Source: an uncultured Oscillospiraceae bacterium
Lineage (GTDB): Bacteria; Bacillota; Clostridia; Oscillospirales; Ruminococcaceae
Reading direction: 5' to 3'
DNA: 64,000 bases
NCBI GenBank assembly: GCA_934539585.1
Contig: CAKTCT010000007.1
Coordinates: forward strand, 1 to 64,000
Below, piece after piece: positions 32,619-41,582 of this stretch. Each line of letters starts with the position of its first letter. Within the stretch, counting starts at the first letter, position 1. The translations under genes were made by a program, and so were the position numbers. The notes beneath the pieces are model-generated. The model ran no database searches. It was not told the DNA's origin and saw only the letters and a list, made by a program, of their open reading frames with translations.

Positions 32619-33863
32619 ATGGCAAAAATTGCAGTCTTAGGCCACGGCGTGGTCGGCTCCGGGGTGGTCGAGCTTCTGGAGCAGAACCGGCAGAGCATCG
32701 CGGCCAAGGCTGGTCAGCAGATTGAAATCAAATACATCCTGGATATCCGGGATTTTGACGAATTGCCCTATCGCGGGAAGTTTACCAAGGATTTTGACCA
32801 AATCCTAAACGATGAGGAAATCACCGTGGTGGCCGAGGTCATGGGCGGGCTTTCCCCGGCGTATGAGTACGGGAAGGCCCTTCTGGAACGGAGAAAAAGC
32901 GTCGTCACCTCCAACAAGGAGCTGGTGGCCGCCAAGGGCGGTGAGCTTCTGCGCATCGCCCGGGAGCACAACTGCAACTTCTTTTTCGAGGCCAGCGTCG
33001 GCGGGGGAATCCCCATTATCCGGCCCCTGCACCAGTGCCTGGCCGCCAATGAAATCCGGGAGATCGCCGGGATTCTGAACGGCACCACCAACTTCATCCT
33101 GACCAAGATGGTCCGGGAAGGGATGGCCTTCTCCAAGGCCCTGAAAATGGCCCAGGAGCTGGGCTACGCCGAGCGGAACCCGGCAGCGGACGTGGAAGGC
33201 ACCGACGCCTGCCGGAAAATCTGCATCCTGGCCTCCCTGGCCTGGGGGCGGCAGGTGGACCCCGCGTCGGTCTACACCGAAGGGATTTCCGGGCTGACCC
33301 CGGAGGACATGGCTTACGCCAGAAGCTGGGGCGGCGTCGTCAAGCTCATCGGCCGGGCCAAGCGGCTGGAGGACGGCGGGCTGACGGCGACGGTGTTCCC
33401 GGCGCTGCTTTCCAGGGAGAGCCAGCTGGCCAATATCGACGACGTGTTCAACGGCATCCTGGTCCGGGGAAACGCCGCCGGAGACCTGGTGTTCTACGGC
33501 CGGGGCGCCGGGAAGCTCCCCACGGCCAGCGCCGTGGCGGCGGACATCATCGAAGCGGTCCAGGAAACGTCCACCTGCCCCACCCTGAACTGGGAGGAAG
33601 CCCCTCCGGTCCGGGTGGCGGACCACCGGGAGGTCCCTTACGGGTTCTATCTCCGCATCTGCGCTTCCGATGCAAAGCAGACGGCGGAGCGGCTCCGGTC
33701 CCGGATACCGGGGCTTCAACTCCTGTCCCGGCCCAGTCAGCCGGAATACGAGCTGGCGGCAGTGACGCCGCCCCAATGCGAGTCCCAGCTGGAGAAAACG
33801 CTGGATGAAATTTTGGATACCGGGGACCGGCTGATGGGAAAAATCCGTGTCCTTGAGGATTGA
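32619..33863 (+). CDS. hom: Homoserine dehydrogenase
   Basis: About 414 residues. Reduces aspartate semialdehyde to homoserine for threonine and methionine. NAD-binding GHGVVGSGV near the start; substrate-site ILNGTTNFILTKM and the conserved GYAERNPAADVEGTDACRK with catalytic Lys; C-terminal ACT-type domain (about 335-414). Start taken at ATG 32619 (MAKIAVLGHG), which fits the family and follows GGTGGAAGCAGGA; ATG 32604 is in frame 15 nt earlier. Confidence 0.95.
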   Translation: MAKIAVLGHGVVGSGVVELLEQNRQSIAAKAGQQIEIKYILDIRDFDELPYRGKFTKDFDQILNDEEITVVAEVMGGLSPAYEYGKALLERRKSVVTSNKELVAAKGGELLRIAREHNCNFFFEASVGGGIPIIRPLHQCLAANEIREIAGILNGTTNFILTKMVREGMAFSKALKMAQELGYAERNPAADVEGTDACRKICILASLAWGRQVDPASVYTEGISGLTPEDMAYARSWGGVVKLIGRAKRLEDGGLTATVFPALLSRESQLANIDDVFNGILVRGNAAGDLVFYGRGAGKLPTASAVAADIIEAVQETSTCPTLNWEEAPPVRVADHREVPYGFYLRICASDAKQTAERLRSRIPGLQLLSRPSQPEYELAAVTPPQCESQLEKTLDEILDTGDRLMGKIRVLED

Positions 33864-33896
33864 TGCCAGGCGGGAGAATCAGAAACGGAGGCTTTT

Positions 33897-35102
33897 ATGA
33901 AACTGATCGTACAGAAATTCGGCGGCACGTCCGTCGCCAATACGGAGCGCATTTTCAATGTTGCCCGGATCGTTACGGATACCTATAAGAAGGGCTGCAA
34001 CGTGGTGGTCGTTGTGTCCGCCCAGGGAGACACCACCGACGACCTCATTGCCAAGGCCCATGAGATCGACCCCAACCCCAGCAAGCGGGAGATGGATGTG
34101 CTGCTCTCCACCGGCGAGCAGATTTCCATTGCGCTGCTGGCCATGGCCATTTCCAAGCTGGGCTTCCCGGTGATCTCCCTCACCGGCCGGCAGGCGGGCT
34201 TCCTTACCGACTCCAACCACTCCAAGGCCCGGATCAAAAAGGTGGACACCGAGCGCATCGAAAAGGAGTTGGACCAGCGGAAGATCGTGGTGGTGGCCGG
34301 ATTCCAGGGCATGAACCGCTACGACGATATCACCACCCTGGGCCGGGGCGGCTCGGATACCAGCGCCGTGGCCCTGGCGGCGGAGCTGAAGGCCGATCTC
34401 TGCCAGATCTACACCGACGTGGACGGCGTTTACACCGCCGACCCCCGGATCGTCAGGTCCGCCACTAAGCTGGAGGAGATTTCCTTCGATGAGATGCTGG
34501 AGCTGGCCTCCTGCGGGGCCCAGGTCCTGCACAACCGGTCGGTGGAGATGGCGAAAAAGTACAACGTAAATCTTGAGGTTCTTTCCAGCCTGGAAAATAA
34601 ACCCGGAACAAAAGTCAAAGAGGTGACAAAGATGGAGAAAATGTTGATTAAAGGCGTGGCAAAAGACGACGACGTAGCGCGGATTTCCGTAGTGGGGCTC
34701 CCTGACAAGCCCGGCATCGCGTTCCGGATCTTCTCAGTGCTGGCGTCCAAGAAGGTCAACGTGGACATCATTTTGCAGTCGGTGGGCCGCGACGGGACGA
34801 AGGATATCAGCTTCACCGTTCCGGAGGAGAGCCTCAGCACCGCTGTGGAGGCGCTGAACGAGCAGATGGAGCTCCTGGGCGCTCACCGCATCGAGGTGGA
34901 CGAGAATGTGACCAAGGTCTCCATTGTCGGCGCGGGGATGCAGTCCAACCCCGGCGTGGCGGCCAAGATGTTCGAGGCCCTCTATGAGGCGGACATCAAC
35001 ATCCAGATGATTTCCACCTCGGAGATCAAAATCTCGGTGCTCATCCAGAAGGACCTGGGCGTCAAGGCTATGAACGCCGTTTCCGAAGCCTTTATCAAGT
35101 AA
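33897..35102 (+). CDS. lysC: Aspartate kinase
   Basis: 401 residues. First step of the aspartate family (Lys, Thr, Met). Kinase domain with VQKFGGTSVAN (5-15), GRGGSDTSAVAL (about 149-160) and YTDVDGVYTADPR; two ACT domains about 265-400 for feedback inhibition. 33 nt after hom. An ATG at 34632 (Met246), with AGAGGTG 7 nt upstream, could start a separate regulatory beta subunit, as in Bacillus aspartokinase II; GC drops around it. Confidence 0.95.
   Translation: MKLIVQKFGGTSVANTERIFNVARIVTDTYKKGCNVVVVVSAQGDTTDDLIAKAHEIDPNPSKREMDVLLSTGEQISIALLAMAISKLGFPVISLTGRQAGFLTDSNHSKARIKKVDTERIEKELDQRKIVVVAGFQGMNRYDDITTLGRGGSDTSAVALAAELKADLCQIYTDVDGVYTADPRIVRSATKLEEISFDEMLELASCGAQVLHNRSVEMAKKYNVNLEVLSSLENKPGTKVKEVTKMEKMLIKGVAKDDDVARISVVGLPDKPGIAFRIFSVLASKKVNVDIILQSVGRDGTKDISFTVPEESLSTAVEALNEQMELLGAHRIEVDENVTKVSIVGAGMQSNPGVAAKMFEALYEADINIQMISTSEIKISVLIQKDLGVKAMNAVSEAFIK
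34632..35102 (+). CDS. Possible internal-start aspartokinase beta subunit
   Basis: In frame inside lysC; 156 residues from MEKMLIKGVAKDDDVARISV, covering just the two ACT domains. AAAGAGGTGACAAAG before the ATG is a good ribosome site, and the surrounding codons are unusually A-rich for this genome, which would keep the site unfolded. Bacillus aspartokinase II makes its beta subunit this way from nearly the same point. Without protein data this stays a proposal. Confidence 0.45.
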   Translation: MEKMLIKGVAKDDDVARISVVGLPDKPGIAFRIFSVLASKKVNVDIILQSVGRDGTKDISFTVPEESLSTAVEALNEQMELLGAHRIEVDENVTKVSIVGAGMQSNPGVAAKMFEALYEADINIQMISTSEIKISVLIQKDLGVKAMNAVSEAFIK

Positions 35103-35123
35103 ACAAAATGCGGAATTTGTTAA

Positions 35124-35154
35124 GGAGAACTGCTGAAAATGCGGTTCTCCTTTT
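35124..35154 (+). terminator. Terminator of the hom-lysC operon
   Basis: GGAGAAC (35124-35130) with GTTCTCC (35144-35150), extended by GC/GC pairs past a mismatch, then TTTT. Confidence 0.85.
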
Positions 35155-35217
35155 CATATGTCGCGAAATGCACAAAATGTGGAAGAAAGCATACCGGAAT
35201 CGTGCGATATTTTTCCG

Positions 35218-35246
35218 TTGCTTTTCCGGGGGCAGTATGGTATTAT
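35218..35246 (+). promoter_or_regulatory. Promoter of pyrK-pyrD
   Basis: TTGCTT (35218-35223), 17-bp spacer, TATTAT (35241-35246). The leader of about 45 nt contains a small hairpin GCAC-GATTCTT-GTGC (35258-35272). Confidence 0.6.
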
Positions 35247-35296
35247 ATAGAATAATAGCACGATTCTTGTGCAGTTTTGAAAGAGGAGGATACAGA

Positions 35297-36064
35297 ATGT
35301 CTTATCAGCAAGGTTTGTTCCCTGTGATCGGCAAGACCAACCTGGCGAAAAACGTCTATGACCTGACGATTCTTTGCCCGGACATCGCGGGGCAGACAAA
35401 AGCCGGACAGTTTGTACACATCCGGGTGCCCGGGCACATCCTGCGCAGGCCCATTTCCATCGCCGATTATGATGCGGAAAAGGGGACCGTCCGAATTATT
35501 TACGAGATTCGCGGCGAGGGCACGGAAATTCTGGCCGGGTTGAAGGCGGGAGACATGATCGATATCCTGGGACCTCTTGGAAACGGATATACCCTTCCGG
35601 AAACGGGCCGGGTCGTCGTTGTCGGCGGCGGCATCGGCGTTCCGCCTCTTCTGGCAGTCGCAAAGCGCTTCGGCGCCGGCGCGGCGGCCATCCTGGGCTT
35701 CCGCAGCGCGCAGGCCGCGATTCTCGAGAATGACTTCAAAAAAACCGGAGCGAACACCATCCTCTGTACCGACGACGGGACCATGGGCCGGAAAGGCTTC
35801 GTCACGTCGGCCCTGGAGGAGCTTCTGGAGTCGGAGCGCCCCGACTGTATCTGCGCCTGCGGTCCTATGATCATGCTGAAAAAAGTTGCGGAAATCGCAG
35901 CGGCCCATTCGGTGCCCTGTCAGGTTTCCCTGGAAGAACGGATGGCCTGCGGCGTAGGCGCCTGCTTGGGCTGCGCCTGCAAAATCCGCCGGGACGGCCA
36001 GGAGGTCTACCTCCACGTCTGTAAGGACGGACCGGTGTTTTCCGGAGAGGAGGTCGTGTTCTGA
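35297..36064 (+). CDS. pyrK: Dihydroorotate dehydrogenase electron transfer subunit
   Basis: 255 residues. Flavin/iron-sulfur partner of class 1B PyrD, passing electrons to NAD. FAD-binding LRRPISIADYD, NAD-binding GRVVVVGGGIGVPPLL, and a C-terminal [2Fe-2S] cluster motif CGVGACLGCAC plus a later Cys (LHVCKDGPVF). The frame stays open upstream, but AAGAGGAGGATACAG fixes ATG 35297. Overlaps pyrD by one base (TGATG). Confidence 0.95.
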   Translation: MSYQQGLFPVIGKTNLAKNVYDLTILCPDIAGQTKAGQFVHIRVPGHILRRPISIADYDAEKGTVRIIYEIRGEGTEILAGLKAGDMIDILGPLGNGYTLPETGRVVVVGGGIGVPPLLAVAKRFGAGAAAILGFRSAQAAILENDFKKTGANTILCTDDGTMGRKGFVTSALEELLESERPDCICACGPMIMLKKVAEIAAAHSVPCQVSLEERMACGVGACLGCACKIRRDGQEVYLHVCKDGPVFSGEEVVF

Positions 36065-36975
36065 TGGCGGACCTTCGGGTAGAGGTAGCCGGAGTCTCTT
36101 TTGAAAATCCGGTGATTCCTGCGTCCGGGGCCTTCGGCTTCGGTCACGAATACGAAAAGCTGTACCCGCTGTCCAAACTGGGCGGCATCTCGGTGAAGGG
36201 GATGACCCGGCTCCCCAAGGCGGGCAACCCGCCTCCCCGGATCGCGGAAACGCCCATGGGGATGCTCAACTCCGTGGGGCTGCAGAATCCCGGCATCGAC
36301 CATTTTATCGAGAAAGAGCTGCCCTATCTCGCGGGAAAGGGCACCCGGATCATCGCCAACGTGGCGGGCAGCACCGTTGAGGACTGCGTGGTCATGGCGG
36401 AAAAGCTGGAAGGCACCGCCGTGGACATGATCGAGCTGAACATTTCCTGCCCCAACGTCAGGCAGGGCGGAGCCGCCTTCGGTACCAGCTGCGAGGCGGC
36501 CGCCGGCATCACCGAAGCCGTGCGGAAGGCCACGACGAAGCCGCTGATGGTGAAGCTCAGTCCCAACGTCACGGACATCACCGCCATTGCAAGGGCGGTG
36601 GAGGCTGCCGGAGCCGACGCGGTATCCCTGATCAACACCCTGCTGGGGATGCGCATCGACATCAACAGCCGCCGTCCCGTTCTGCGGAACAACGTCGGCG
36701 GAATGTCCGGCCCGGCGGTGTTCCCCATCGCCGTCCGGATGGTCTGGCAGGTGGCCAACGCCGTGAAAATCCCCGTGGTGGGCATGGGCGGCGTTTCCTC
36801 GGCGGAGGACGCCGTGGAAATGATGATGGCAGGCGCCTCCGCTGTTCAGGTGGGCGCGGCGATTTTCACCGATCCCTATGCGCCGGTGAAGATCGCAGAG
36901 GGCCTGAACGACTGGCTGGACTCCCGCGGGATTTCCTCCGTCCGGGAGATCATCGGCACGGTGCAGCCCTGGTAA
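36064..36975 (+). CDS. pyrD: Dihydroorotate dehydrogenase, class 1B catalytic subunit
   Basis: 303 residues, FMN TIM barrel for the fourth pyrimidine step. Active-site Cys in LNISCPNVRQGG (class 1B uses Cys, not Ser); NPVIPASGAFGFG at the start; FMN phosphate loop GMGGVSSAEDA. Works with PyrK just upstream. Only pyrH among the other pyrimidine genes is in the window, 25 kb away. Confidence 0.96.
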   Translation: MADLRVEVAGVSFENPVIPASGAFGFGHEYEKLYPLSKLGGISVKGMTRLPKAGNPPPRIAETPMGMLNSVGLQNPGIDHFIEKELPYLAGKGTRIIANVAGSTVEDCVVMAEKLEGTAVDMIELNISCPNVRQGGAAFGTSCEAAAGITEAVRKATTKPLMVKLSPNVTDITAIARAVEAAGADAVSLINTLLGMRIDINSRRPVLRNNVGGMSGPAVFPIAVRMVWQVANAVKIPVVGMGGVSSAEDAVEMMMAGASAVQVGAAIFTDPYAPVKIAEGLNDWLDSRGISSVREIIGTVQPW

Positions 36976-37005
36976 CGTACAATTTCATTCCGAAAGGATT
37001 CTTTT

Positions 37006-37473
37006 ATGAAGATTATGGCAGTGGATTTCGGCGACGCGCGGACAGGTCTGGCAGCCTGCGACCGCACGGAGTTTCTGGCGTCTCCCATCGGCGTCATTGA
37101 GGAGCGGAACTTTGAGCGCACCGTCCAGAAGACGGCCTACGCCGCTCAGGAATACGGCGTCCAGATGATCGTTGTGGGCTACCCCCGGAACATGAACGGC
37201 ACCGTGGGGGAGCGCGCAGAGCGCTGCGCGGAGTTCGCCCGGCAGCTCCAGGCCATCGTGCCCATTCCCGTGGAGCTTTGGGACGAGCGGGCCACTACGG
37301 TCCAGGCCCACAACTACCTCAACGAAACCAACACCCGGGGGAAAAAGCGGAAACAGGCCGTGGACCAGGTCGCTGCCACCATCATTCTGGAAAGCTATCT
37401 GGCATATCGAAAAAATCAGCGGGAAGCGCTGGAAAAAGGAGAGACGTCCAATGGAAATCAAGGACTTTTATAA
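37006..37473 (+). CDS. ruvX: Putative pre-16S rRNA nuclease / Holliday junction resolvase (YqgF)
   Basis: 155 residues, RNase H-like fold. MAVDFGDARTGLA (5-17) gives the first catalytic Asp, VVGYPRNMNGTVGERA the middle motif, and WDERATTVQA plus VDQVAATIILESYL the later acidic residues. GAAAGGATTC precedes ATG. Its 3' end overlaps the next gene by 23 nt. Confidence 0.92.
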   Translation: MKIMAVDFGDARTGLAACDRTEFLASPIGVIEERNFERTVQKTAYAAQEYGVQMIVVGYPRNMNGTVGERAERCAEFARQLQAIVPIPVELWDERATTVQAHNYLNETNTRGKKRKQAVDQVAATIILESYLAYRKNQREALEKGETSNGNQGLL

Positions 37474-39133
37474 ACAATTCTGTGAGGAAGGATTCGACGA
37501 AAACGGAATCCTCAACCACTTCAAGGTGACAGCCCCCAAGGATTTCAACTTTGCTTACGACGTGGTGGACAAGTTGGCCGAGCTCTGGCCGGACCGCCGG
37601 GCCATGATCTGGACCAACGAGCAGGGCGAGGAGAAAATCTTCACCTTCAAGGACATCAGCGACTACTCCACCCGGGCGGCCAACCTTTTTGCGGCCCACG
37701 GCGTGGGGAAGGGGGACACCGTCCTGCTGATCCTCAAGCGGAACTATCAGTTCTGGTTCGCTATCCTGGGCCTGCACAAGCTGGGGGCCATTGCTGTCCC
37801 CGCCACCAACATGCTGACCACCAAGGACGTGGTCTACCGGATGCAGGCGGCCTCCATCAAGGCCATTGTCTGCACCTGTCAGTGCAGCGTCCACGCCTAC
37901 ATCGACGAGGCCGAGAAGAAGCTGGGCGTCAACGTGGTCAAGTTCTCCACCATGGGCGAGTTCCCGGGCTACGTGGACTTTGACCAGGAGATCGAGAAGC
38001 AGCCCGCCGTCATGGAACGGGTCCCCGTCCTCAACACCGACGGGATGCTGATGTACTTCACCTCCGGCACCACGGGGCAGCCCAAGATGGTCCTCCACGG
38101 CTACCAGTACCCCCTGGCCCACATCGTCACCGCTGTCCACTGGCACAACGTGGACCCCGACGGCATCCATCTGACTCTGGCCGAGACCGGATGGGGCAAG
38201 GCGGTCTGGGGCAAGCTCTACGGACAGTGGCTGGCCGGGACCTGCGTTTTTGTCTACGATTTTGACAAGTTCGTCCCCACCGACGTCCTTCACATGATCG
38301 AAAAGTACCGCATCACCACCTTCTGCGCGCCGCCCACCATCTTCCGGTTCTTCATCAAGGAGGGCATCGCCAACTACGACCTGTCCTCTCTGAAATACGT
38401 CACCATCGCCGGGGAGGCCCTCAACGAGGAGGTCTTCAAGAAGTTCAAGGAGTACACCGGCCTGTCCCTGATGGAGGGCTTCGGCCAGACCGAGACCACC
38501 CTGACCATCGCCAACCTCCGGGGCAACGAGGTGAAGCCCGGCTCCATGGGCCGTCCGTCGCCGCTTTACAACATCGACCTGGTGGACGAAGACGGCAACT
38601 CCGTGGGCGAAGGCGAGGTCGGCGAGATCGTGGTCCGCTCCACCCGGGAGGACCAGCACCCCGGCATGTTCCTCTGCTACTACCGGGACGAGGAGAGCAC
38701 GGCCAAAGCCTGGCGGGGCGGATACTACCACACCGGCGACACCGCCTACCGGGACGAGGACGGCTACTTCTGGTACGTGGGCCGCACCGACGACATCATC
38801 AAGTCCAGCGGCTACCGCATCGGGCCCTTTGAGGTGGAAAGCGTCCTCATGGAGCACCCGGCGGTCCTGGAGTGCGCCATCACCGGCGCGCCGGACCCTA
38901 TCCGCGGTCAAGTGGTCAAGGCGACCATCGTGCTGACCAGCAAGTACACCCCCTCCGAGGAACTGAAAAAGGAGATCCAGAACTTCGTGAAGAAGACTAC
39001 GGCACCTTACAAGTACCCCCGGGTGGTGGAGTTCGTGGACTCCCTCCCCAAGACCATCAGCGGCAAAATCCGCCGGGTGGAGATCGCCCAGCGGGACCGG
39101 GAGAAAGCCAAGGAACAGCAGAAACAGGAATAA
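37451..39133 (+). CDS. AMP-forming acyl-CoA synthetase
   Basis: 560 residues, ANL superfamily. Adenylates a carboxylic acid and transfers it to CoA. A3 motif YFTSGTTGQPKMVLHG (about 205-220), A5 EGFGQTETTL, A7 YHTGDTAYRDEDGYFWYVGR, A8 DDIIKSSGYRIGPFEVE, and the C-terminal Lys in KTISGKIRRVEI. Its layout is closest to the medium-chain/ACSM group, so the substrate is more likely a short, medium or aromatic acid than plain acetate. GGAGAGACG precedes ATG. Confidence 0.9.
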   Translation: MEIKDFYKQFCEEGFDENGILNHFKVTAPKDFNFAYDVVDKLAELWPDRRAMIWTNEQGEEKIFTFKDISDYSTRAANLFAAHGVGKGDTVLLILKRNYQFWFAILGLHKLGAIAVPATNMLTTKDVVYRMQAASIKAIVCTCQCSVHAYIDEAEKKLGVNVVKFSTMGEFPGYVDFDQEIEKQPAVMERVPVLNTDGMLMYFTSGTTGQPKMVLHGYQYPLAHIVTAVHWHNVDPDGIHLTLAETGWGKAVWGKLYGQWLAGTCVFVYDFDKFVPTDVLHMIEKYRITTFCAPPTIFRFFIKEGIANYDLSSLKYVTIAGEALNEEVFKKFKEYTGLSLMEGFGQTETTLTIANLRGNEVKPGSMGRPSPLYNIDLVDEDGNSVGEGEVGEIVVRSTREDQHPGMFLCYYRDEESTAKAWRGGYYHTGDTAYRDEDGYFWYVGRTDDIIKSSGYRIGPFEVESVLMEHPAVLECAITGAPDPIRGQVVKATIVLTSKYTPSEELKKEIQNFVKKTTAPYKYPRVVEFVDSLPKTISGKIRRVEIAQRDREKAKEQQKQE

Positions 39134-39144
39134 ATCATGAGAAT

Positions 39145-39184
39145 ACGCGGCCCCGCTCCGGACTTAGATGGAGCGGGGCCGCGT
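39145..39184 (+). terminator. Strong hairpin after the acyl-CoA synthetase
   Basis: Fifteen-bp GC-rich stem (39145-39159 with 39170-39184; arms begin ACGCGGCC and GGAGCGGG). The T tract is very short, so it may act as an mRNA 3' end stabiliser as much as a terminator. Confidence 0.7.
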
Positions 39185-39213
39185 TGCAGTATAAATAAAA
39201 TTTTGGAAATGTA

Positions 39214-39242
39214 TTGCAAAAGTTTTGGCGCAGTGATATACT
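39214..39242 (+). promoter_or_regulatory. Promoter of the GH39 gene
   Basis: TTGCAA (39214-39219), 17-bp spacer, TATACT (39237-39242) with an extended TGA before the -10. A leader of about 140 nt follows, AT-rich, with no recognised riboswitch. Confidence 0.7.
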
Positions 39243-39386
39243 GAATACGGTTGTATTCCGAAAATGCTTAAAAGGGGTGAAAATGTGTAGAAAATTGAGC
39301 CTGCTAAGGGATAGCACGATGATGTTGCATGCTTTTGACAATATGCTGTTGTATATGTAATATATGGAAAGTGGGTTGGATAAGAT

Positions 39387-40703
39387 ATGGCCAAAAGAAT
39401 CCTTGTTAATTTTAATGATTGTGTCGGCAGAATCAAGCCGATGCACGCAATTAATAATGCACCGCTTTTAAGCGCGACCTCAGAACTATTTCATTATTTG
39501 GGAGAGGCAAAAATTCCGTATTCACGGCTGCATGATACGGGAGGCGCATATGGAAATAACAGATTTGTCGATATAGAAAACATATTCAGAAATTTTGATG
39601 CGGATGAAAATTCCCCTCAAGCCTATGACTTTGCCTTTACCGATTGGCTGATGGAGGAGCTGGACAAGCAAGGCGTCAAACCCTTTTTCAGACTGGGCGC
39701 TACAATTGAAAATGAACAGAAGATAAAAGCATACAGAATTTTTCCGCCCAAGGACAATTTTAAGTGGGCAAGGATTTGCGAGCATATTATCGCCCACTAT
39801 AATGAAGGCTGGGCAAACGGCTATCACATGGGCATTAAATACTGGGAAATTTGGAATGAACCGGATAATTACCCTGACATTGCCGACAACAATATGTGGA
39901 AGGGTACGTTTGAAGAATACATAGAGCTGTATAAAACGGCTGCAGTACATCTGAAGAAACGCTTTGGCGACAGCATAAAAGTCGGCGGATATGCTTCGTG
40001 CGGTTTTTACGCTTTGCTGGACGGTTACAATCCAGAAGCCAACAGCGCCAATCGTACAGAGTATTTTATTGAATGTTTCCACAAATTCATGAGGGTGATA
40101 AGTGATAGCAGCATACCGCTTGATTTCTTTTCGTGGCACAGCTATTCGGGTGTTGAGGCAAATGTTATTTATGCAAGCTATGCAAGAGAGCAGCTTGATA
40201 AATACGGCTATGAAAACACGGAAAGTATTTTGAATGAGTGGAATATGGGAATCAATCAGCGAGGAACATTGAAGGATTCAGCCGATATCAGTGCAAATAT
40301 ACTGACCTTGCAGAATACGAGCGTTGATATGCTGATGTATTATGACGGCCAGGTGCATGGCAGTTATCAGGGCTTGTTCAATCCGATAGTATATGAACCC
40401 TTTAAGGCGTATTATATTTTCAAAGCATTTTCGTATTTATATGAATTGGGTACGCAGGTTCGTGTTGACAACTCCAATGATGATATTTACTGTGTTGCTG
40501 CAAAAAATGGGAAAAACACGGCGGTCATGATAACCAACCGTGGCAATGACGATGAAATTTTCCTCAAACTTCTTGGCATTGACAGTGATAAATTTGAGAT
40601 ATACCGATTGAACCAAGAGGAAAATATGGAAAATTCAGAAACATACAAAAAAGCGGATACGGTTATGTTGAAGCAATATGAAACGATCCTAATTTTGGGG
40701 TAA
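39387..40703 (+). CDS. GH39-like glycoside hydrolase
   Basis: 438 residues, a beta-xylosidase/arabinosidase-type clan GH-A (beta/alpha)8 enzyme with a C-terminal beta part. RLHDTGGAYG (48-57) and a VDIENIFRNFDADE segment are typical. Acid/base Glu158 in YWEIWNEPDN and nucleophile Glu284 in SILNEWN. No signal peptide, so it is cytoplasmic. Codon use is much more AT-rich than its neighbours (AAT, TAT, GAA), and it is followed by recombinase debris, so I judge it horizontally acquired. The ribosome site (GGATAAG) is weak. No transporter or regulator is beside it. Confidence 0.85.
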   Translation: MAKRILVNFNDCVGRIKPMHAINNAPLLSATSELFHYLGEAKIPYSRLHDTGGAYGNNRFVDIENIFRNFDADENSPQAYDFAFTDWLMEELDKQGVKPFFRLGATIENEQKIKAYRIFPPKDNFKWARICEHIIAHYNEGWANGYHMGIKYWEIWNEPDNYPDIADNNMWKGTFEEYIELYKTAAVHLKKRFGDSIKVGGYASCGFYALLDGYNPEANSANRTEYFIECFHKFMRVISDSSIPLDFFSWHSYSGVEANVIYASYAREQLDKYGYENTESILNEWNMGINQRGTLKDSADISANILTLQNTSVDMLMYYDGQVHGSYQGLFNPIVYEPFKAYYIFKAFSYLYELGTQVRVDNSNDDIYCVAAKNGKNTAVMITNRGNDDEIFLKLLGIDSDKFEIYRLNQEENMENSETYKKADTVMLKQYETILILG

Positions 40704-40718
40704 GGAGAAAACAACGTC

Positions 40719-40778
40719 GTAAGGGAAATCAACGAAGAACACGACAGAGAAACTTCAAAACAGCTGACGCTTCGATAA
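40719..40778 (+). pseudogene. Unidentified 3'-end fragment
   Basis: Nineteen codons ending in a stop read VREINEEHDRETSKQLTLR, a plausible hydrophilic C terminus without any start or upstream gene. It lies between the GH39 gene and recombinase debris and probably is another piece of the mobile element. No family could be named. Confidence 0.25.
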
Positions 40779-40861
40779 ACCCTCCGCCTCGCAAGGGTGC
40801 TCATAAGACAGTAATTCTAAAAATTACGATTATGGCATCTGTCAGGCGGGATTGGAAACGA

Positions 40862-40907
40862 AATAACGGGTATCTGGTGAAAAAGCCGGATACCCGTTAT
40901 TTTTTTG
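40862..40907 (+). terminator. Strong terminator in the island
   Basis: Thirteen-bp perfect stem AATAACGGGTATC (40862-40874) with GATACCCGTTATT (40889-40901), then a run of T. Confidence 0.88.
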
Positions 40908-40915
40908 CCGCCACG

Positions 40916-41032
40916 AAAAGCAATACTTTCCCGGTTGATGCGAGACAGCCCCGCAAGGGTATAGTCCCAGTTGTCCGGCAGGGACAGCAGTTGTCTTGAG
41001 CATCGAAAGAAACCTTCGCCCGTCTCTCGCCG
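40916..41032 (-). pseudogene. Remnant of a helix-turn-helix protein of a mobile element
   Basis: On the minus strand the frame reads TGEGFFRCSRQLLSLPDNWD then YTLAGLSRINRESI. This matches the start of the HTH domain proteins of integrative elements (a 'LL..P..W.yt..gl' strand leading into a winged helix). It has no start, no continuation past RESI, and runs into the recombinase remnant of the opposite strand. Both pieces look like ends left by a collapsed element. Confidence 0.5.
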
Positions 41033-41072
41033 GACGGAAGCATCTGCGGTGTCACTGCCTATCCGTGCCGTC

Positions 41073-41528
41073 ATGGAGCAGAAGCTCCGGCTGTCCAGCG
41101 AAGCCGCGATCCGCGGGCACAAGAAGCGGTTGGCACAGGCTGAAAAGCGGGTGGGAGAACTTGACCGTCTGTTTATCCGCATTTGCGAGGATAATGTGGC
41201 GGGGCGCATCACAGATGAAAAGTTCTCTATGATGAGCAAGACCTACGAGGACGAACAGGCACAGCTTAAAGTGGAAATCCAGACTTTGCAGCAGGAAATC
41301 GAAGTACAGGAACGACAGATTGAAAATTTGGAGCAGTTTATCCAGCGAGTACGCAAATATGAGGACTTGGACGAGCTTACCCCGTATGCGCTGCGGGAGC
41401 TTGTCAAGGCGATCTACATTGAAGCCCCGGACAAGTCCAGCGGCAAGCGGCATCAGGGCATCCGCATTTCCTATGACCTTGTGGGCTTTATTCCCGTGGA
41501 AGAACTGCTGAAACAGGAAACGGCGTGA
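41073..41528 (+). pseudogene. C-terminal remnant of a large serine recombinase (DUF4368)
   Basis: 151 codons from MEQKLRLSSEAAIRGHKKRL to the stop. They carry the coiled coil and DUF4368-type tail (LTPYALRELVKAIYIEAP, GIRISYDLVGFIPVEELL) of Tn/ICE-borne serine recombinases, which are about 500-560 residues long. The catalytic resolvase domain and zinc-ribbon region are gone and no ribosome site precedes it, so it is dead. A start as early as 40971 is open, but that part is not recombinase sequence. Confidence 0.82.
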
Positions 41529-41544
41529 CCGAAGCCACGCCGTT
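41519..41544 (+). terminator. Hairpin over the recombinase stop codon
   Basis: AACGGCGTG (41519-41527) with CACGCCGTT (41536-41544); the stop codon lies in the loop region. No T-run follows. Confidence 0.5.
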
Positions 41545-41582
41545 CCTGAGAAAATACGATATTACTTTCTTATGACCCCCGA

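Noticed and set aside
30386..32707. 773-codon minus-strand frame over the symporter and ACT gene
   Set aside because: Antisense shadow, rich in Pro, Arg and His, crossing an intergenic region with hairpins.
40971..41072. Upstream extension of the recombinase remnant
   Set aside because: In frame, but the residues are antisense of the HTH fragment, not recombinase sequence.
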